A program made the position numbers and the translations under genes. 64,000 nt of DNA, from contig NZ_FOUZ01000006.1 in the NCBI RefSeq assembly GCF_900115015.1, positions 157,634 through 221,633 of the forward strand. The letters are read 5' to 3'. Positions within the stretch are counted from its first letter, which is position 1. Every line of letters starts with the position of its first letter. Shown piece by piece: positions 8,014 through 18,080 of this stretch. Under the pieces are notes generated by a model. The model worked only from the letters and a program-made list of their open reading frames with translations. It had not been told where the DNA came from and did no database searches. Origin of the DNA: Algoriella xinjiangensis (lineage in GTDB: Bacteria; Bacteroidota; Bacteroidia; Flavobacteriales; Weeksellaceae).

Positions 8014-10167
8014 ATGAAAAAACTAATCGTTAAAGGTTCAATTTTAATGGCTTTGTTTGCAAACTTTAATGTTTTTGCACAACAAGGTGGTGGAATGTGG
8101 ATTCCTACAGAATTGAATGAGAAGGAAATGAAGGATATGGGATTAAAAATCTCATCGAGTGATATTTTTAGTACAGGAGACAAAAGTATCAATAATGCGG
8201 TTGCTCACTTTGGTGGTGGTTGTACATCCGAAGTTATTTCTCCAAATGGTTTATTATTAACAAATCATCACTGTGGTTATGGCGAAATTCAAGCTCATTC
8301 TTCTTTAGAAAATGATTATTTAACAGATGGTTTTTGGGCAAAAGAGTTAAAAGACGAATTGCCTAATGAAGGTTTAACTGCAACTTTTATTGTTGATATT
8401 AAAGATGTAACATCTGCAATTTTAAAAGGTGTAAAAGACAATATGTCTGAAGAAGACCGTAATAAAATCATCAAAAAAAATATTGAAGATTTAAACGGTA
8501 AAACAAAAACAGAATCTTATCAAGCTGCATTTATCAAGCCTTTTTACAAAGGAAATAAATATTACCAATTTACAACAGAAACGTATAAAGATGTTCGTTT
8601 AGTTGGTGCGCCGCCATCTGCAATTGGTAAATATGGTAATGATACGGATAACTGGGTTTGGCCTCGTCATACCGGAGATTTTTCTATGTTCCGTATTTAT
8701 GCAGATAAAAACAATAAACCTGCTGATTATTCTGCAGACAATGTTCCATTTAAACCAAAACATTTTTTACCGATTAATATAACTGGTATTCAACAAGATG
8801 ATTTTACGTTTGTTTATGGATTTCCAGGAACTACGGACGAATATTTAGCTGCTTCATCAATCGAGCAAATTAAAGATGTAATTGATCCTGCGCGTATCAA
8901 TGTTCGTACAATTGCATTATCTCACATTGATAAAAAAATGAGAGAAGACAATGCAACACGTATCGCGTATGCGTCTAAACAAGCGCGTATTTCTAATTCT
9001 CACAAAAAATGGATTGGAGAAGTTTTAGGATTAAATCGTTCTAAAGCTGTAGAAAAACGTCAAGCATACGAGCAAGAATTTATGTCTAGAATTGAAAAAG
9101 ATTCGAAACTTAAAAAGCAATATGCAACGGTTATTTCTGATTTAAACGAATTAAACAAAGTAAATAAAGATTACAATTTAGCATACACAATGTATACAGA
9201 AACGTTTTATTCTAATTCAGAAACGTTTAGAATGGCATTGACGTTAAATAATATTTTGAATGCTGTTGGTCAAAAAAATTATGCAGAAGTAAAAGCAAAA
9301 TCGTTAAACACGGTTGCTTCTATGCACAAGGATTATAATGCGGATTTAGATCAAACTATTTCTTCGGATTTAACGGATAATTATTTCAAGGTTGTTCCTC
9401 AAAATTTATTACCAAATACAACTGCTGCAACTATCAAAACTGCATTAGGAAATTCTATTGTAAATGGAACTAAAAAATTAAACGGACAATCTACATTAGG
9501 AAACATCAAGGCATTAGCAGAAAATGATGCAGAATTTATTAAAGCATTAAAAGACGATGCTTTAATTGCTCAAATTCGTTTAATTTTAGATGCAAATCAA
9601 ACTAAAGTTACGCCTACATATTTAGCTAATCAAGACAAAATGAGTAAGTTGATGCGTACATATATGAAAGGACAAATGGATGTTTTTGCAGACCGTAAAA
9701 TCTTTCCAGATGCCAATTCAACTTTACGTGTAACTTATGGTAAAGTAGATGGTTACCAACCTCGTGATGCGGTTTATTACGAACCAATTACGCACATGGA
9801 AGGAATTGTAGAAAAATACATTCCAGGTGATTATGAGTACGATTTACCTAAACACATGTTACATTTATACGAAACAAAAGATTATGGTAAATATGCCGAT
9901 AAAACGGGGAAATTACCGGTTAACTTTATTGCAACAAACCATACAACTGGAGGAAATTCTGGTTCGCCTGCTTTAGATGCAAAAGGAAATTTAATTGGAT
10001 TAAACTTTGACCGCGTTTGGGAAGGAACAATGTCTGATTTAAATTATGATCCAGAAATTTGCCGTAACATTATGGTAGATTCTCGTTACATTTTATGGGT
10101 GATTGACAAATATGCCAACGCACAACGTTTGATTAACGAAATGACTATTATTGACGAAAGTAAATAA
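8014..10167 (+). CDS. dpp11: S46 dipeptidyl-peptidase, DPP11 type (Asp/Glu-specific)
   Basis: A 717-residue periplasmic serine exopeptidase that removes N-terminal dipeptides from oligopeptides. It has a signal peptide ending VFAQ (about residue 23). The catalytic residues are visible: the TNHHCGYG motif (His85/86), Asp222 in HTGDFSMFR, and Ser649 in TGGNSGSPA. Arg667 (NFDRVWEG) sits 18 residues after the serine, matching the spacing of Ser655-Arg673 in Porphyromonas DPP11. DPP7 has glycine there and prefers hydrophobic P1 residues, so acidic P1 specificity is inferred. It is monocistronic, with a strong terminator. Confidence 0.92.
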   Translation: MKKLIVKGSILMALFANFNVFAQQGGGMWIPTELNEKEMKDMGLKISSSDIFSTGDKSINNAVAHFGGGCTSEVISPNGLLLTNHHCGYGEIQAHSSLENDYLTDGFWAKELKDELPNEGLTATFIVDIKDVTSAILKGVKDNMSEEDRNKIIKKNIEDLNGKTKTESYQAAFIKPFYKGNKYYQFTTETYKDVRLVGAPPSAIGKYGNDTDNWVWPRHTGDFSMFRIYADKNNKPADYSADNVPFKPKHFLPINITGIQQDDFTFVYGFPGTTDEYLAASSIEQIKDVIDPARINVRTIALSHIDKKMREDNATRIAYASKQARISNSHKKWIGEVLGLNRSKAVEKRQAYEQEFMSRIEKDSKLKKQYATVISDLNELNKVNKDYNLAYTMYTETFYSNSETFRMALTLNNILNAVGQKNYAEVKAKSLNTVASMHKDYNADLDQTISSDLTDNYFKVVPQNLLPNTTAATIKTALGNSIVNGTKKLNGQSTLGNIKALAENDAEFIKALKDDALIAQIRLILDANQTKVTPTYLANQDKMSKLMRTYMKGQMDVFADRKIFPDANSTLRVTYGKVDGYQPRDAVYYEPITHMEGIVEKYIPGDYEYDLPKHMLHLYETKDYGKYADKTGKLPVNFIATNHTTGGNSGSPALDAKGNLIGLNFDRVWEGTMSDLNYDPEICRNIMVDSRYILWVIDKYANAQRLINEMTIIDESK

Positions 10168-10186
10168 TAACAGATAAACAACTGAA

Positions 10187-10214
10187 AACCACGTTTTAAT
10201 AACGTGGTTTTTTT
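10187..10214 (+). terminator. Intrinsic terminator of the S46 peptidase gene
   Basis: Stem AACCACGTT / AACGTGGTT with loop TTAAT, then a run of T, 19 nt after the stop codon. Confidence 0.85.
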
Positions 10215-10312
10215 ATGCGAATTTCTTAAAAAAATCAAAAGAATATTAAATTTTATCAAGTATATTTACTACAATCAACTTATAATTTCACCTAAATAAA
10301 ACACGATAAATT

Positions 10313-11461
10313 ATGGAAGTCATTAAAAAATGGCCATTTTATTTAAAACTAACCTGCTCATTATTATCAATTATTTGTTTAACATTTATTGCAATAATAG
10401 GTAAAGAGATTTTAGTTCCCTTAATACTAGGCTTTTTAATCTCGATATTATTGGTTCCGGTTTGTAATTTTTTTGAACGATTTTTGAGATTTCCTCGCGC
10501 AGTTGCAAGTATTGTAACTACGTTATTATTTGCTTCGTTTATTATCGGAATTTTTTATTTAATCGCAATACAATTAGCAGAAATTGCAAATGAATGGCCA
10601 ACATTTCAGAAGCAAATTATAGATGCTTTTACCAATATTCAACAATGGATACACCAAACTTTTGGAATTAATTCGCACGCGCAAATAGAATATTTAAGTA
10701 AAAATATAAAATCGACCATAGAAACAAGTACAATTGTTATAGAAAAAGTAGTTTCTATTGTAACATCAATGAGTGTAACTATTTTATTTACATTTCTTTA
10801 TGTCGTTTTCTTATTGATTTATCGCCGTCATTTGGTTAAATTTTTATTTTATGCATTTGATTCAGAATCGCACGAAAAGGTGTATAAAGTAATTACATCA
10901 ATTCAAAAAATGGTTAAACAATATCTAATTGGACTGTTTTTACAAATGATTATCGTTTCTACTTTAGCATTTATTGCTTTCACTATTTTAGACTTAAAAT
11001 ATCGTTTTGTTTTAGCAATACTTACCGGTGTACTCAATATTGTGCCGTATGTTGGTATCGTAATTTCGTTATTGGTTACACTTATCATTACGTTTGCTAC
11101 GATGTCAGCATCCAAAATTTTCTTTGTATTGATTGCTTTTCTAGCCATTCACGCCATAGATGGAAACATTGTAATGCCAAAAATTGTAGGTTCTAAAGTC
11201 AAGATAAATTCACTAATTGTGATTATCGGTTTAGTTATCGGAGAAATGACTTGGGGAATTATGGGAATGTTATTATCCATACCAATTCTGGCTTTAATGA
11301 AAATTGTTTTTGATAATGTGACCGAATTAAAACCTTGGGGATATTTGTTGGGCGATGATGACGAAACTGAAATTGATTCGGATTTGAATAATTTTTTAGC
11401 GCATAAAAAACAATCTAAAAAGAAGAAGAAAAAGTTAGTCGAAGATCAAGAAACGGCGTAA
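10313..11461 (+). CDS. AI-2E/PerM-family membrane transporter
   Basis: A 382-residue polytopic inner membrane protein of the PerM/TqsA-like (AI-2E transporter) family. It shows two hydrophobic segments at the N-terminus (KLTCSLLSIICLTFIAIIG and the following helix), a central periplasmic loop, and the family's C-terminal membrane bundle, which includes LTGVLNIVPYVGIVIS and GNIVMPKIVGSKVKINSL. The tail is lysine-rich. Family members include putative permeases and Na+/H+ antiporters, and autoinducer-2 export is proven for few of them, so the substrate is open. It stands alone, followed by a terminator shared with the convergent PAP2 gene. Confidence 0.85.
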   Translation: MEVIKKWPFYLKLTCSLLSIICLTFIAIIGKEILVPLILGFLISILLVPVCNFFERFLRFPRAVASIVTTLLFASFIIGIFYLIAIQLAEIANEWPTFQKQIIDAFTNIQQWIHQTFGINSHAQIEYLSKNIKSTIETSTIVIEKVVSIVTSMSVTILFTFLYVVFLLIYRRHLVKFLFYAFDSESHEKVYKVITSIQKMVKQYLIGLFLQMIIVSTLAFIAFTILDLKYRFVLAILTGVLNIVPYVGIVISLLVTLIITFATMSASKIFFVLIAFLAIHAIDGNIVMPKIVGSKVKINSLIVIIGLVIGEMTWGIMGMLLSIPILALMKIVFDNVTELKPWGYLLGDDDETEIDSDLNNFLAHKKQSKKKKKKLVEDQETA

Positions 11462-11503
11462 AAGCTAATTTCTATTTTACATAATTTAAGAAAACACTTC
11501 ATA

Positions 11504-11536
11504 AAAAAAGCTGAAACAAATCTGTTTCAGCTTTTT
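11504..11536. terminator. Bidirectional terminator between convergent genes
   Basis: A 13-bp stem AAAAGCTGAAACA / TGTTTCAGCTTTT (11506-11518 / 11523-11535) with an AATC loop and A/T tracts on both sides. It serves the permease gene (+) and the PAP2 gene (-). Confidence 0.85.
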
Positions 11537-11539
11537 AAT

Positions 11540-12115
11540 TTATACTTTATTTAAATATTTTTTCTCAAGAAAATAATAAAGTTTCAAGAAAACATAAGCG
11601 AAAAATATTCCGATTAATGTTCCAAAGAAAACATCTCCGGTAAAATGAACGCCTACATAAACTCTACTATAAGCTATCATTAATGCCCAAATTACCAAAA
11701 CATAAATTAACCATTTGTATTGACGTCTTAACAAAACGCCCATAAAAAGTGCGATTGCAATATGATTGGATGCGTGCGCAGATGTAAAACCATATTTTCC
11801 TCTACCCTCGCAATCTATCGGACGAAATAATCCTTGAATAGATTCTGTATAACAAGGTCGAAAACGTTGAAACGAATTTTTAAGAATATTAGTAAATTGA
11901 TCTGCACAAGTTATCATTAGCGCAATACAAATTCCGGCCAATAATGTTTTTTTCCATCCTAATTTTGTATAAAGTAGAATTAAGAAAATAACATATAACG
12001 GAATCCATGTTTTTTTATCGGTTATAAGTAACCAAAACCAATCCCATTTTTCTGTTCCTAAATTATTGAAGTACAAAAATATTTGTACGTCCCAATCAAA
12101 AAAATCTTGTATCAT
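11540..12115 (-). CDS. PAP2-superfamily membrane phosphatase
   Basis: A 191-residue integral membrane lipid or pyrophosphate phosphatase. The three PAP2 motifs are present: KNSFQRFRP, SAHASN (in place of PSGH), and SRVYVGVHFTGDV with the catalytic His and Asp. Five to six membrane segments surround them. It overlaps the tatA stop codon by one base, so translation is coupled. Undecaprenyl-diphosphate phosphatase or phospholipid phosphatase activity is possible; the sequence does not decide. Confidence 0.88.
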   Translation of the reverse strand: MIQDFFDWDVQIFLYFNNLGTEKWDWFWLLITDKKTWIPLYVIFLILLYTKLGWKKTLLAGICIALMITCADQFTNILKNSFQRFRPCYTESIQGLFRPIDCEGRGKYGFTSAHASNHIAIALFMGVLLRRQYKWLIYVLVIWALMIAYSRVYVGVHFTGDVFFGTLIGIFFAYVFLKLYYFLEKKYLNKV

Positions 12116-12663
12116 TATCTACTTACCGAACCGCCTAAAGCATTGTTAACAGTTGGTTCCTTAATTTCTTCTTGTGGCTCAACCGTCAATTGTTCTGTTT
12201 GTGGTTCTACAGCAGATTCTGTTACAGTTACTTCTTCAATCTGAATTGGTTCTTCTTGAATTGGAGTTTCAGTTTTAACAGGTTCTGTCCTTAATGCATC
12301 ATCCACCAAATTATCTTGATGAACTGCACTGTGTATTTCATCAATTGGATTTCTTACATCATCAAAAGACTTCTGAAAATCGTCCATTGGATTAATTTTC
12401 TGAAAAGAATTTTTCACTTGATCCATCGGATTTAGTTCTTTAATTGTATTCTGAAGATCTTTTGTTACATCAGATTCCTGTATAGGATTCATAATCTCTT
12501 GCTTTATATCTTCTGATGCTTCTTTTAATTTACGTACAGCAGTTCCTAATCCACGTGCAATTTCTGGAATTTTATCTGGTCCAAAAATTACAACGGCAAC
12601 CACCATAATAATCACGACTTCCTGGAAGTCTAAAAACGCTGGGTATATTACTAAACTATTCAC
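12115..12663 (-). CDS. tatA: Twin-arginine translocase TatA/TatB-family protein
   Basis: A 182-residue Tat pore component of the inner membrane that moves folded proteins. It has a short N-terminal membrane helix (VVIIMVVAVVIFGPDKIPEI), the FGPDKIPEIARGLG hinge, and an amphipathic helix (AVRKLKEASEDIKQEIM). A long acidic Pro/Glu/Val-rich tail follows, making it longer than a typical TatA (60-90 residues) and TatB-like in size. The start is GTG; the residues after it (NS) match family starts. It is encoded directly before the PAP2 phosphatase gene. Confidence 0.9.
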   Translation of the reverse strand: MNSLVIYPAFLDFQEVVIIMVVAVVIFGPDKIPEIARGLGTAVRKLKEASEDIKQEIMNPIQESDVTKDLQNTIKELNPMDQVKNSFQKINPMDDFQKSFDDVRNPIDEIHSAVHQDNLVDDALRTEPVKTETPIQEEPIQIEEVTVTESAVEPQTEQLTVEPQEEIKEPTVNNALGGSVSR

Positions 12664-12695
12664 GAAACAAATGTATAAAATCTAAACTGAGTACC

Positions 12696-12729
12696 ATAAA
12701 AAAAGCCATCAAATTTACTTGATGGCTTT
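12696..12729 (-). terminator. Intrinsic terminator of secDF
   Basis: Stem AAAGCCATCAA / TTGATGGCTTT with a 6-nt loop, followed on the minus strand by a seven-T run. It lies 27 nt past the secDF stop. Confidence 0.85.
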
Positions 12730-12755
12730 CTTAAAATTTATTTAAAATTTGACTT

Positions 12756-15668
12756 TTATTTATTCATTTTTCCTTTCGGAGTAAAATCATATAATAATGG
12801 TGATGCTACAAAAATAGATGAGAATGTACCAATTACGATACCAATCAATTTTGCAAACATAAATCCTTTGATAGATTCTCCTCCAAAAGAGAAGATAATT
12901 AATACGATTAAGAACGTAGACAACGATGTATTAATAGTACGTGATAAAGTTTCTGATGTAGAAATGTTGATAATATCATATAATTTATGATTTTTTTCTA
13001 CAGTTAAGTTTTCACGAATACGGTCTAAGATAATAATCGAGTCATTCATCGAATAACCAATTACTGTTAAAATTGCGGCGATAAATGCTTGGTCAATTTC
13101 CATATTAAAAGGTAACATTCCTTTAAAGAATGAGAAAACTCCTAATACGATAATCACATCATGCGCCAATGCAATAATTGTTGATAATGAGAATTGCCAA
13201 CGTTTAAACATTACAATTAGGTAGAAGAAAATTGCTACTAATGCTAATGTTACTGCTATAAATGAGGCTCTTGTTGTATCATCGGCAATTGTAGGACCTA
13301 CTTTTGCAGAAGACATTAAACCAATTTTTGCATTATCTTCTGAGAAATCTTTTTCAGATAAATTTGCTGGTAAATATGGTTTTAAGCCTGAATATAATTT
13401 GTCTTTAATTTCGTCATCAACGTTTGATCCATCTTCGTCAGCTTTATAAGCTGTTGTAATCTTTATTTGATTTTCACCTCCATAAGTTTTTACTTGCGGA
13501 ATAATTTTTTCTCCGTCTAAGATAAATACATCTCCTAAACTTTCAGAAATTTGTTGTGGATCTACGCTTTTGTCAAAACGAACTGTATAAGTACGTCCTC
13601 CTTTAAACTCGATACCCATATCAAAACCTTTCGTAAAGATAGAAGCTAATGCAGCAATTGTTAAAATGATAGAAATTGTATAAGAAACCTTTCTCGTTTT
13701 TAACAAATCTACTTTGATATTTTGTAACCAATGCGCTGTAAAACTTGTATAGAATGGTACTGATTTTCCTTTAGCTAAACGACCTTCAACAAAATAACGT
13801 GTAATAAAAATCGCTGTAAATGTAGAAGTAAAAATACCAATCATAAACGTTGTAGCAAAACCAACAACTGGTCCTTTACCAAAAACGAAAAGAATTAAAG
13901 CTGTAATAAATGATGTTGAATTGGCATCAATAATAGCAGAAAAAGCTCCTTTCCAAGAATAAGCGAAATCTACTGCTTGACGCAATGATTTTCCTTTTCT
14001 TAACTCCTCTTTTACCCTTTCGTAAATTAAGATATTGGCGTCCATACCTGTAACCAACGTTAAGATAATACCCGCAATACCAGGTAAAGATAATGTCGCT
14101 TTTAACGAAACTAAGAATCCTAATAAGAATAATAAGTTGATGATTAATGCAACATTTGCATAAAGACCTGCACGGCTGTAGTAGAATACCATCCATACTA
14201 ATACCAATGCAAATGCACAACCAAATGCGATTAACGAACTGTTAATAGCTTCTTGTCCTAATGATGGACCAACGATTTCTGCAGAAACAATTTTAGATGA
14301 TGCTGGTAAAGAACCGGCTTGTAAAATGTTTGCTAAATCTTTTGCCTCCTCAAGTGTAAAGTTTCCAGAAATTTGAGAACTACCTCCTGTAATTTGGTTT
14401 TTGATGTTTGGTGCAGAATAAACCATGTTATCTAACACAATTGCAACACCTTGACCATTTCTATCTGTACCTGATGGTTTTAATTCATCTGTAATACGAG
14501 CCCATTCCTGTGCTCCTACCGGACTCATTTGCATAGATACTACAGGCTCATTAGTTAAAGATCCTGCATTTCTTTCTGCAGATGCAGAAACAACTTTATC
14601 TCCAGTAATTAATGGTTCTTGCGCACCATTTTTACCTTTTAACGCATAAAACTCTAATAATTTAGGAGAACCTTTTGCTTCAGCTTTTCCTAAATCCATT
14701 GGTTTATTTGCCCAAGAATATTTGTATCCTCTAATATTTGATGGTAAAGCCGCTACAAAACCTTTGTCTTGTAATACGCGATTTACAACAGCAGTATCTT
14801 TTACGTCAACTACAAAACTAGCGTTAGAACCTACTGGTTGCATAACTTCTGCTAAAGATTTGATAACTTGACCGTCTTTGTTTGTTACTTTATATTTCTC
14901 TGTATTAACACCAGAAAAATAAGACATAACTGTAGGATCTTGTCTTACAACTTGCCAAAATTCTAATTTAGCAGTAGATTGTAATAATTTTTTTACACGA
15001 TCTGTATCCGAAACACCTGGTAATTCTACCAAAATTCGTCCGTCACCTTTATCTCCTAAACGTTGAATTACTGGTTCTACTACACCAAATTGATTAATAC
15101 GAGAGCTAATTACATCATATGCTGTTGCAACTTTTGCTTCGATATCTTTACGAATAACTTCTTTTACTTGGTCATCAGATGCATTATAAGGAATCTTATC
15201 TGCATTGTTTTTGTTTCCAAATAAATCTGCTGCAGCATATTTTGTTCCTCCTTTGATTTTATCAAATTCCTGAAAAAATAATTCTACATAAGGTACGTTA
15301 CCGTTTGTTTTTTGAGCTTTATCTGTCGCATCCAAAGCAGTTCCCAACATTGGGTTTTGACTTTTAGCTGATAAATTTTCGATTAAGTCTCTCTCAGATA
15401 CTTGTAAAACTACGTTAATACCACCTTTAAGGTCTAACCCTAAATTGATTTCGTTATTTTTTGCATGAGCATAATCATACTTTATAATACCTAAATCTAG
15501 CGGATGTTGAGCTAAACTATCTAAAACTCTTGGTTCGTCTTCAGGCGTAGTCGCTAATCGCGCCGCCTCATGCTCCACCTTTGTTGCGTACCAAGTATAG
15601 CTTAGCTGTCTGATACACAAAAGACTTAAAATAATTGCAAATGTTGCAATGAGCCATCTTCCTCGCAT
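12756..15668 (-). CDS. secDF: Fused protein-export membrane protein SecDF
   Basis: A 970-residue fusion of SecD and SecF that uses proton flow to pull secreted proteins across the inner membrane with SecYEG. Visible are the first membrane helix (WLIATFAIILSLL), the SecD motif INLGLDLKGGINVVLQV, the SecD membrane block with GMDANILIYERVKEELRKG, and the SecF half with GIEFKGGRTYTVRFD and GYSMNDSIIILDRIREN. A longer frame exists from a GTG at 15728, but the ATG at 15668 (MRGRWLIATF) agrees with where family proteins begin. SecDF fusions are usual in Bacteroidota. It has its own terminator. Confidence 0.95.
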   Translation of the reverse strand: MRGRWLIATFAIILSLLCIRQLSYTWYATKVEHEAARLATTPEDEPRVLDSLAQHPLDLGIIKYDYAHAKNNEINLGLDLKGGINVVLQVSERDLIENLSAKSQNPMLGTALDATDKAQKTNGNVPYVELFFQEFDKIKGGTKYAAADLFGNKNNADKIPYNASDDQVKEVIRKDIEAKVATAYDVISSRINQFGVVEPVIQRLGDKGDGRILVELPGVSDTDRVKKLLQSTAKLEFWQVVRQDPTVMSYFSGVNTEKYKVTNKDGQVIKSLAEVMQPVGSNASFVVDVKDTAVVNRVLQDKGFVAALPSNIRGYKYSWANKPMDLGKAEAKGSPKLLEFYALKGKNGAQEPLITGDKVVSASAERNAGSLTNEPVVSMQMSPVGAQEWARITDELKPSGTDRNGQGVAIVLDNMVYSAPNIKNQITGGSSQISGNFTLEEAKDLANILQAGSLPASSKIVSAEIVGPSLGQEAINSSLIAFGCAFALVLVWMVFYYSRAGLYANVALIINLLFLLGFLVSLKATLSLPGIAGIILTLVTGMDANILIYERVKEELRKGKSLRQAVDFAYSWKGAFSAIIDANSTSFITALILFVFGKGPVVGFATTFMIGIFTSTFTAIFITRYFVEGRLAKGKSVPFYTSFTAHWLQNIKVDLLKTRKVSYTISIILTIAALASIFTKGFDMGIEFKGGRTYTVRFDKSVDPQQISESLGDVFILDGEKIIPQVKTYGGENQIKITTAYKADEDGSNVDDEIKDKLYSGLKPYLPANLSEKDFSEDNAKIGLMSSAKVGPTIADDTTRASFIAVTLALVAIFFYLIVMFKRWQFSLSTIIALAHDVIIVLGVFSFFKGMLPFNMEIDQAFIAAILTVIGYSMNDSIIILDRIRENLTVEKNHKLYDIINISTSETLSRTINTSLSTFLIVLIIFSFGGESIKGFMFAKLIGIVIGTFSSIFVASPLLYDFTPKGKMNK

Positions 15669-15836
15669 AATTGTGTTTAATAAATAAATTTTAACGGCCA
15701 AATATAATAATCTTGAAAATGTTTTCACAATTTTTTAACAATATTATATTCTAAAAAAAACCGTCGTACTAGTTAATATGTTGATTTAATTTTATTTGAA
15801 CGCTTATTTTATATTCTATTTTTAGAAAACATGTTT

Positions 15837-16685
15837 CTAATCTTTTAATTCATATTTATAAATAAAGATGTTTGCTTTTTTAGAGTCGTCATCATTATCT
15901 TCGCATAAATACAAGGTATACTTTCGTCGAGATTGTTTGTATAACGCCAATCCTTCTACTTTTCTATCAGCCGAAATTTGTTTCCAACGCGTTACTTTCA
16001 TTGTATTCAAATCCAATTCTCCAATTATAGAACCTTTTATTTCGCCATTATATTGTGTTGTACTCTTAGATTCTACAGTTGCAGTAAACAAAACTTTACC
16101 ATCAACCAAAATAACATCCGAAAAAGTAGTTGTTTCATTATTCAATTGTGGCAAATCTATCGTAAAAAATTCGATTTCTTTTCCTTTCAAATCATTTAAT
16201 TTTCCAGCAACTTTATAAACTCCATTTACGCCAGCAGGTCCATTTCCTCGGTTAAAAAAATAAGTACAATGTCCGTCTGTTAAAAGTCCTTCTATATTAA
16301 AATCTTTTTTTGAAAGTTTAGAAACTGCTAAAAATTCATCAAACAAATACTTATAATTACTATTTTGTACTTCTTTGGTTTTGATGTTATACGAAATCAA
16401 ATCAAAACGATTTTCTTTAGAACCAGAACCCAAAATGTATAAATGATCGTCGTATTTTGTAATCGATTCAAAATCTGGTTTGTCTTTTTTATTAACATCC
16501 TTCGACTTTACTTCTGGATTTAAATCAACTTTTTCTACGCGCTCTTTTTTCTTGTCATAAATATACAAATGTGCGTCGTCATCGGCAATTGCATAAACAT
16601 GATTTTTGTCCACAACCAAACCAGATGCAGCACCAAGTCCGTTGATTATGATTAAAACCTTTAAAATGAAGTTATAAAACAGCAT
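15837..16685 (-). CDS. Uncharacterised beta-propeller-like protein (DUF6929-like)
   Basis: A 282-residue protein with an N-terminal hydrophobic segment (MLFYNFILKVLIIINGLGAASGL). The body reads like a short propeller of repeated strands, with phrases such as HLYIYDKKK, DFESITKYDDHLYILGSGS, FNIEGLLTDGHCTYFFNRGN and KVEGLALYKQ. The DFESI and EGL pattern recalls phytase-like or DUF6929 proteins; I did not identify a catalytic site. The ATG at 16685 is preferred to a TTG 30 nt upstream. It is divergent from the MFS gene at 16818. Function unknown. Confidence 0.6.
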   Translation of the reverse strand: MLFYNFILKVLIIINGLGAASGLVVDKNHVYAIADDDAHLYIYDKKKERVEKVDLNPEVKSKDVNKKDKPDFESITKYDDHLYILGSGSKENRFDLISYNIKTKEVQNSNYKYLFDEFLAVSKLSKKDFNIEGLLTDGHCTYFFNRGNGPAGVNGVYKVAGKLNDLKGKEIEFFTIDLPQLNNETTTFSDVILVDGKVLFTATVESKSTTQYNGEIKGSIIGELDLNTMKVTRWKQISADRKVEGLALYKQSRRKYTLYLCEDNDDDSKKANIFIYKYELKD

Positions 16686-16775
16686 AGTTTTCAGTTTATT
16701 TTTTAACGATTCCAAAAGTAATCAAAGATTATCAGAAACCTTGATAAATAACCGATTTTTTGCAAAAAAAGACCT

Positions 16776-16783
16776 TAACTTTG
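16776..16783 (+). promoter_or_regulatory. Candidate -7 element for the MFS transporter gene
   Basis: TAACTTTG fits TAnnTTTG and ends 34 nt before the ATG at 16818. No clear -33 element is visible. Confidence 0.4.
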
Positions 16784-16817
16784 CAAAGTTTGGTAAATAT
16801 TGGTAAATACAACGAAG

Positions 16818-18041
16818 ATGAAGAAAATTCTAAAAATTTATATTGAAGCCTACAGCGGTCTTTCCAAAGAATCGTGGATGTTGGCTATTGTAATGTTGTT
16901 GAATCGTATGGGTTCAATGGTTTTGCCATTTTTAGGAATTTATTTAATCTCCGAACTAAACTTTAGTTTGCAACAATCTGGTATTGTTTTAAGCTTTTAC
17001 GGAATTGGAGCCGTAATTGGTTCTTGGCTTGGCGGATGGATTACCGACAAAATTGGAAATTTTAAAGTGCAAGCTTTAAGTTTATTTTTGAGTGCACCAT
17101 TATTTTTGTTGTTACCATATTTTAAATCGGTCGAATCTTTTGCCGCAATTATGCTTGTTCTGAGTACAATTAGCGAAATGTTTCGTCCAGCAAACTCAGT
17201 TGCAATAACTCGTTATGCAAAAAAACAAAATATTACACGTGCATTTTCTTTAAACAGAATGGCGGTAAATTTAGGTTTTTCAATAGGACCATCTATGGGC
17301 GGATTTTTATCTAATTATTCTTACGATTTATTATTTTATTGTAATGCAGCAGCAGCGCTAATTGCCGGAATTGTTTTTGTTGCTTTTTTTAAAGGAAGAA
17401 AAGAACGAAACGCTGCTCCAGTAGAAGAAAATCTACCAAAAGAAGAAGTTGTAAAAGAGCGAAATGCGTATACCGATGTCAAATTTTTACTATTCAATTT
17501 GGTGTGTGTGTTCTTTTCGATGGCGTTTTTCCAAATTCTAAACACTGTTCCATTATTTTACAAAGATGTTATTCATCTTTCGCAAACGGAAATTGGTCTG
17601 TTAATGGGTTTTAGTGGAATTTTAATTGTTGTTTTCGAAATGTTACTTATTCATACAACCGAAAAAAGATTTACAGTAACACAATTATTAGTTTTCGGAT
17701 CATTTATCACTTCTATCAGTTTTGTATTATTCACAGTCAATCATACATTAGGAATGTTGTATTTCGCAATTGGATTAATGTCTATTGGCGAAATGTTGGT
17801 ACTTCCACTCATGTCTACCGTAACCGCTTTTCGTGCACAAAAAAACAACCGTGGTGCTTATATGGGACTTAACGGAATATCGACTGCCATTGCATTTATT
17901 GTTTCACCGTTTTTGGGAACGCATGTTGCTACAACCTACGGTTTTGACACATTATGGTTAATAACAGCCGTGTTACTTGTTGCTGTTGCAGTTGGCTATT
18001 ACTTTTTTACAAAACCACTTTTACCTAAAAATATGCAATAA
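16818..18041 (+). CDS. Major facilitator superfamily transporter
   Basis: A 407-residue, twelve-helix secondary transporter of the DHA1/multidrug type. The motif A loop between helices 2 and 3 reads GGWITDKIGN, and motif C-like glycines follow (GFSIGPSMGGFLSNYS). A charged central loop (FFKGRKERNAAPVEENLPKE) separates the two six-helix halves. The ATG at 16818 is chosen over an upstream TTG, since AACGAAG just precedes it and a -7 box lies at 16776. Substrate unknown; drug or metabolite efflux is the usual role. Confidence 0.87.
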   Translation: MKKILKIYIEAYSGLSKESWMLAIVMLLNRMGSMVLPFLGIYLISELNFSLQQSGIVLSFYGIGAVIGSWLGGWITDKIGNFKVQALSLFLSAPLFLLLPYFKSVESFAAIMLVLSTISEMFRPANSVAITRYAKKQNITRAFSLNRMAVNLGFSIGPSMGGFLSNYSYDLLFYCNAAAALIAGIVFVAFFKGRKERNAAPVEENLPKEEVVKERNAYTDVKFLLFNLVCVFFSMAFFQILNTVPLFYKDVIHLSQTEIGLLMGFSGILIVVFEMLLIHTTEKRFTVTQLLVFGSFITSISFVLFTVNHTLGMLYFAIGLMSIGEMLVLPLMSTVTAFRAQKNNRGAYMGLNGISTAIAFIVSPFLGTHVATTYGFDTLWLITAVLLVAVAVGYYFFTKPLLPKNMQ

Positions 18042-18080
18042 TTTGTCTATCTTCGGTAATCTAAATAGAACAAAAAAAAC

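Noticed and set aside
13927..14220. 97-codon minus frame inside secDF
   Set aside because: A shifted reading of the secDF membrane region; Cys/Ile-rich and not protein-like.
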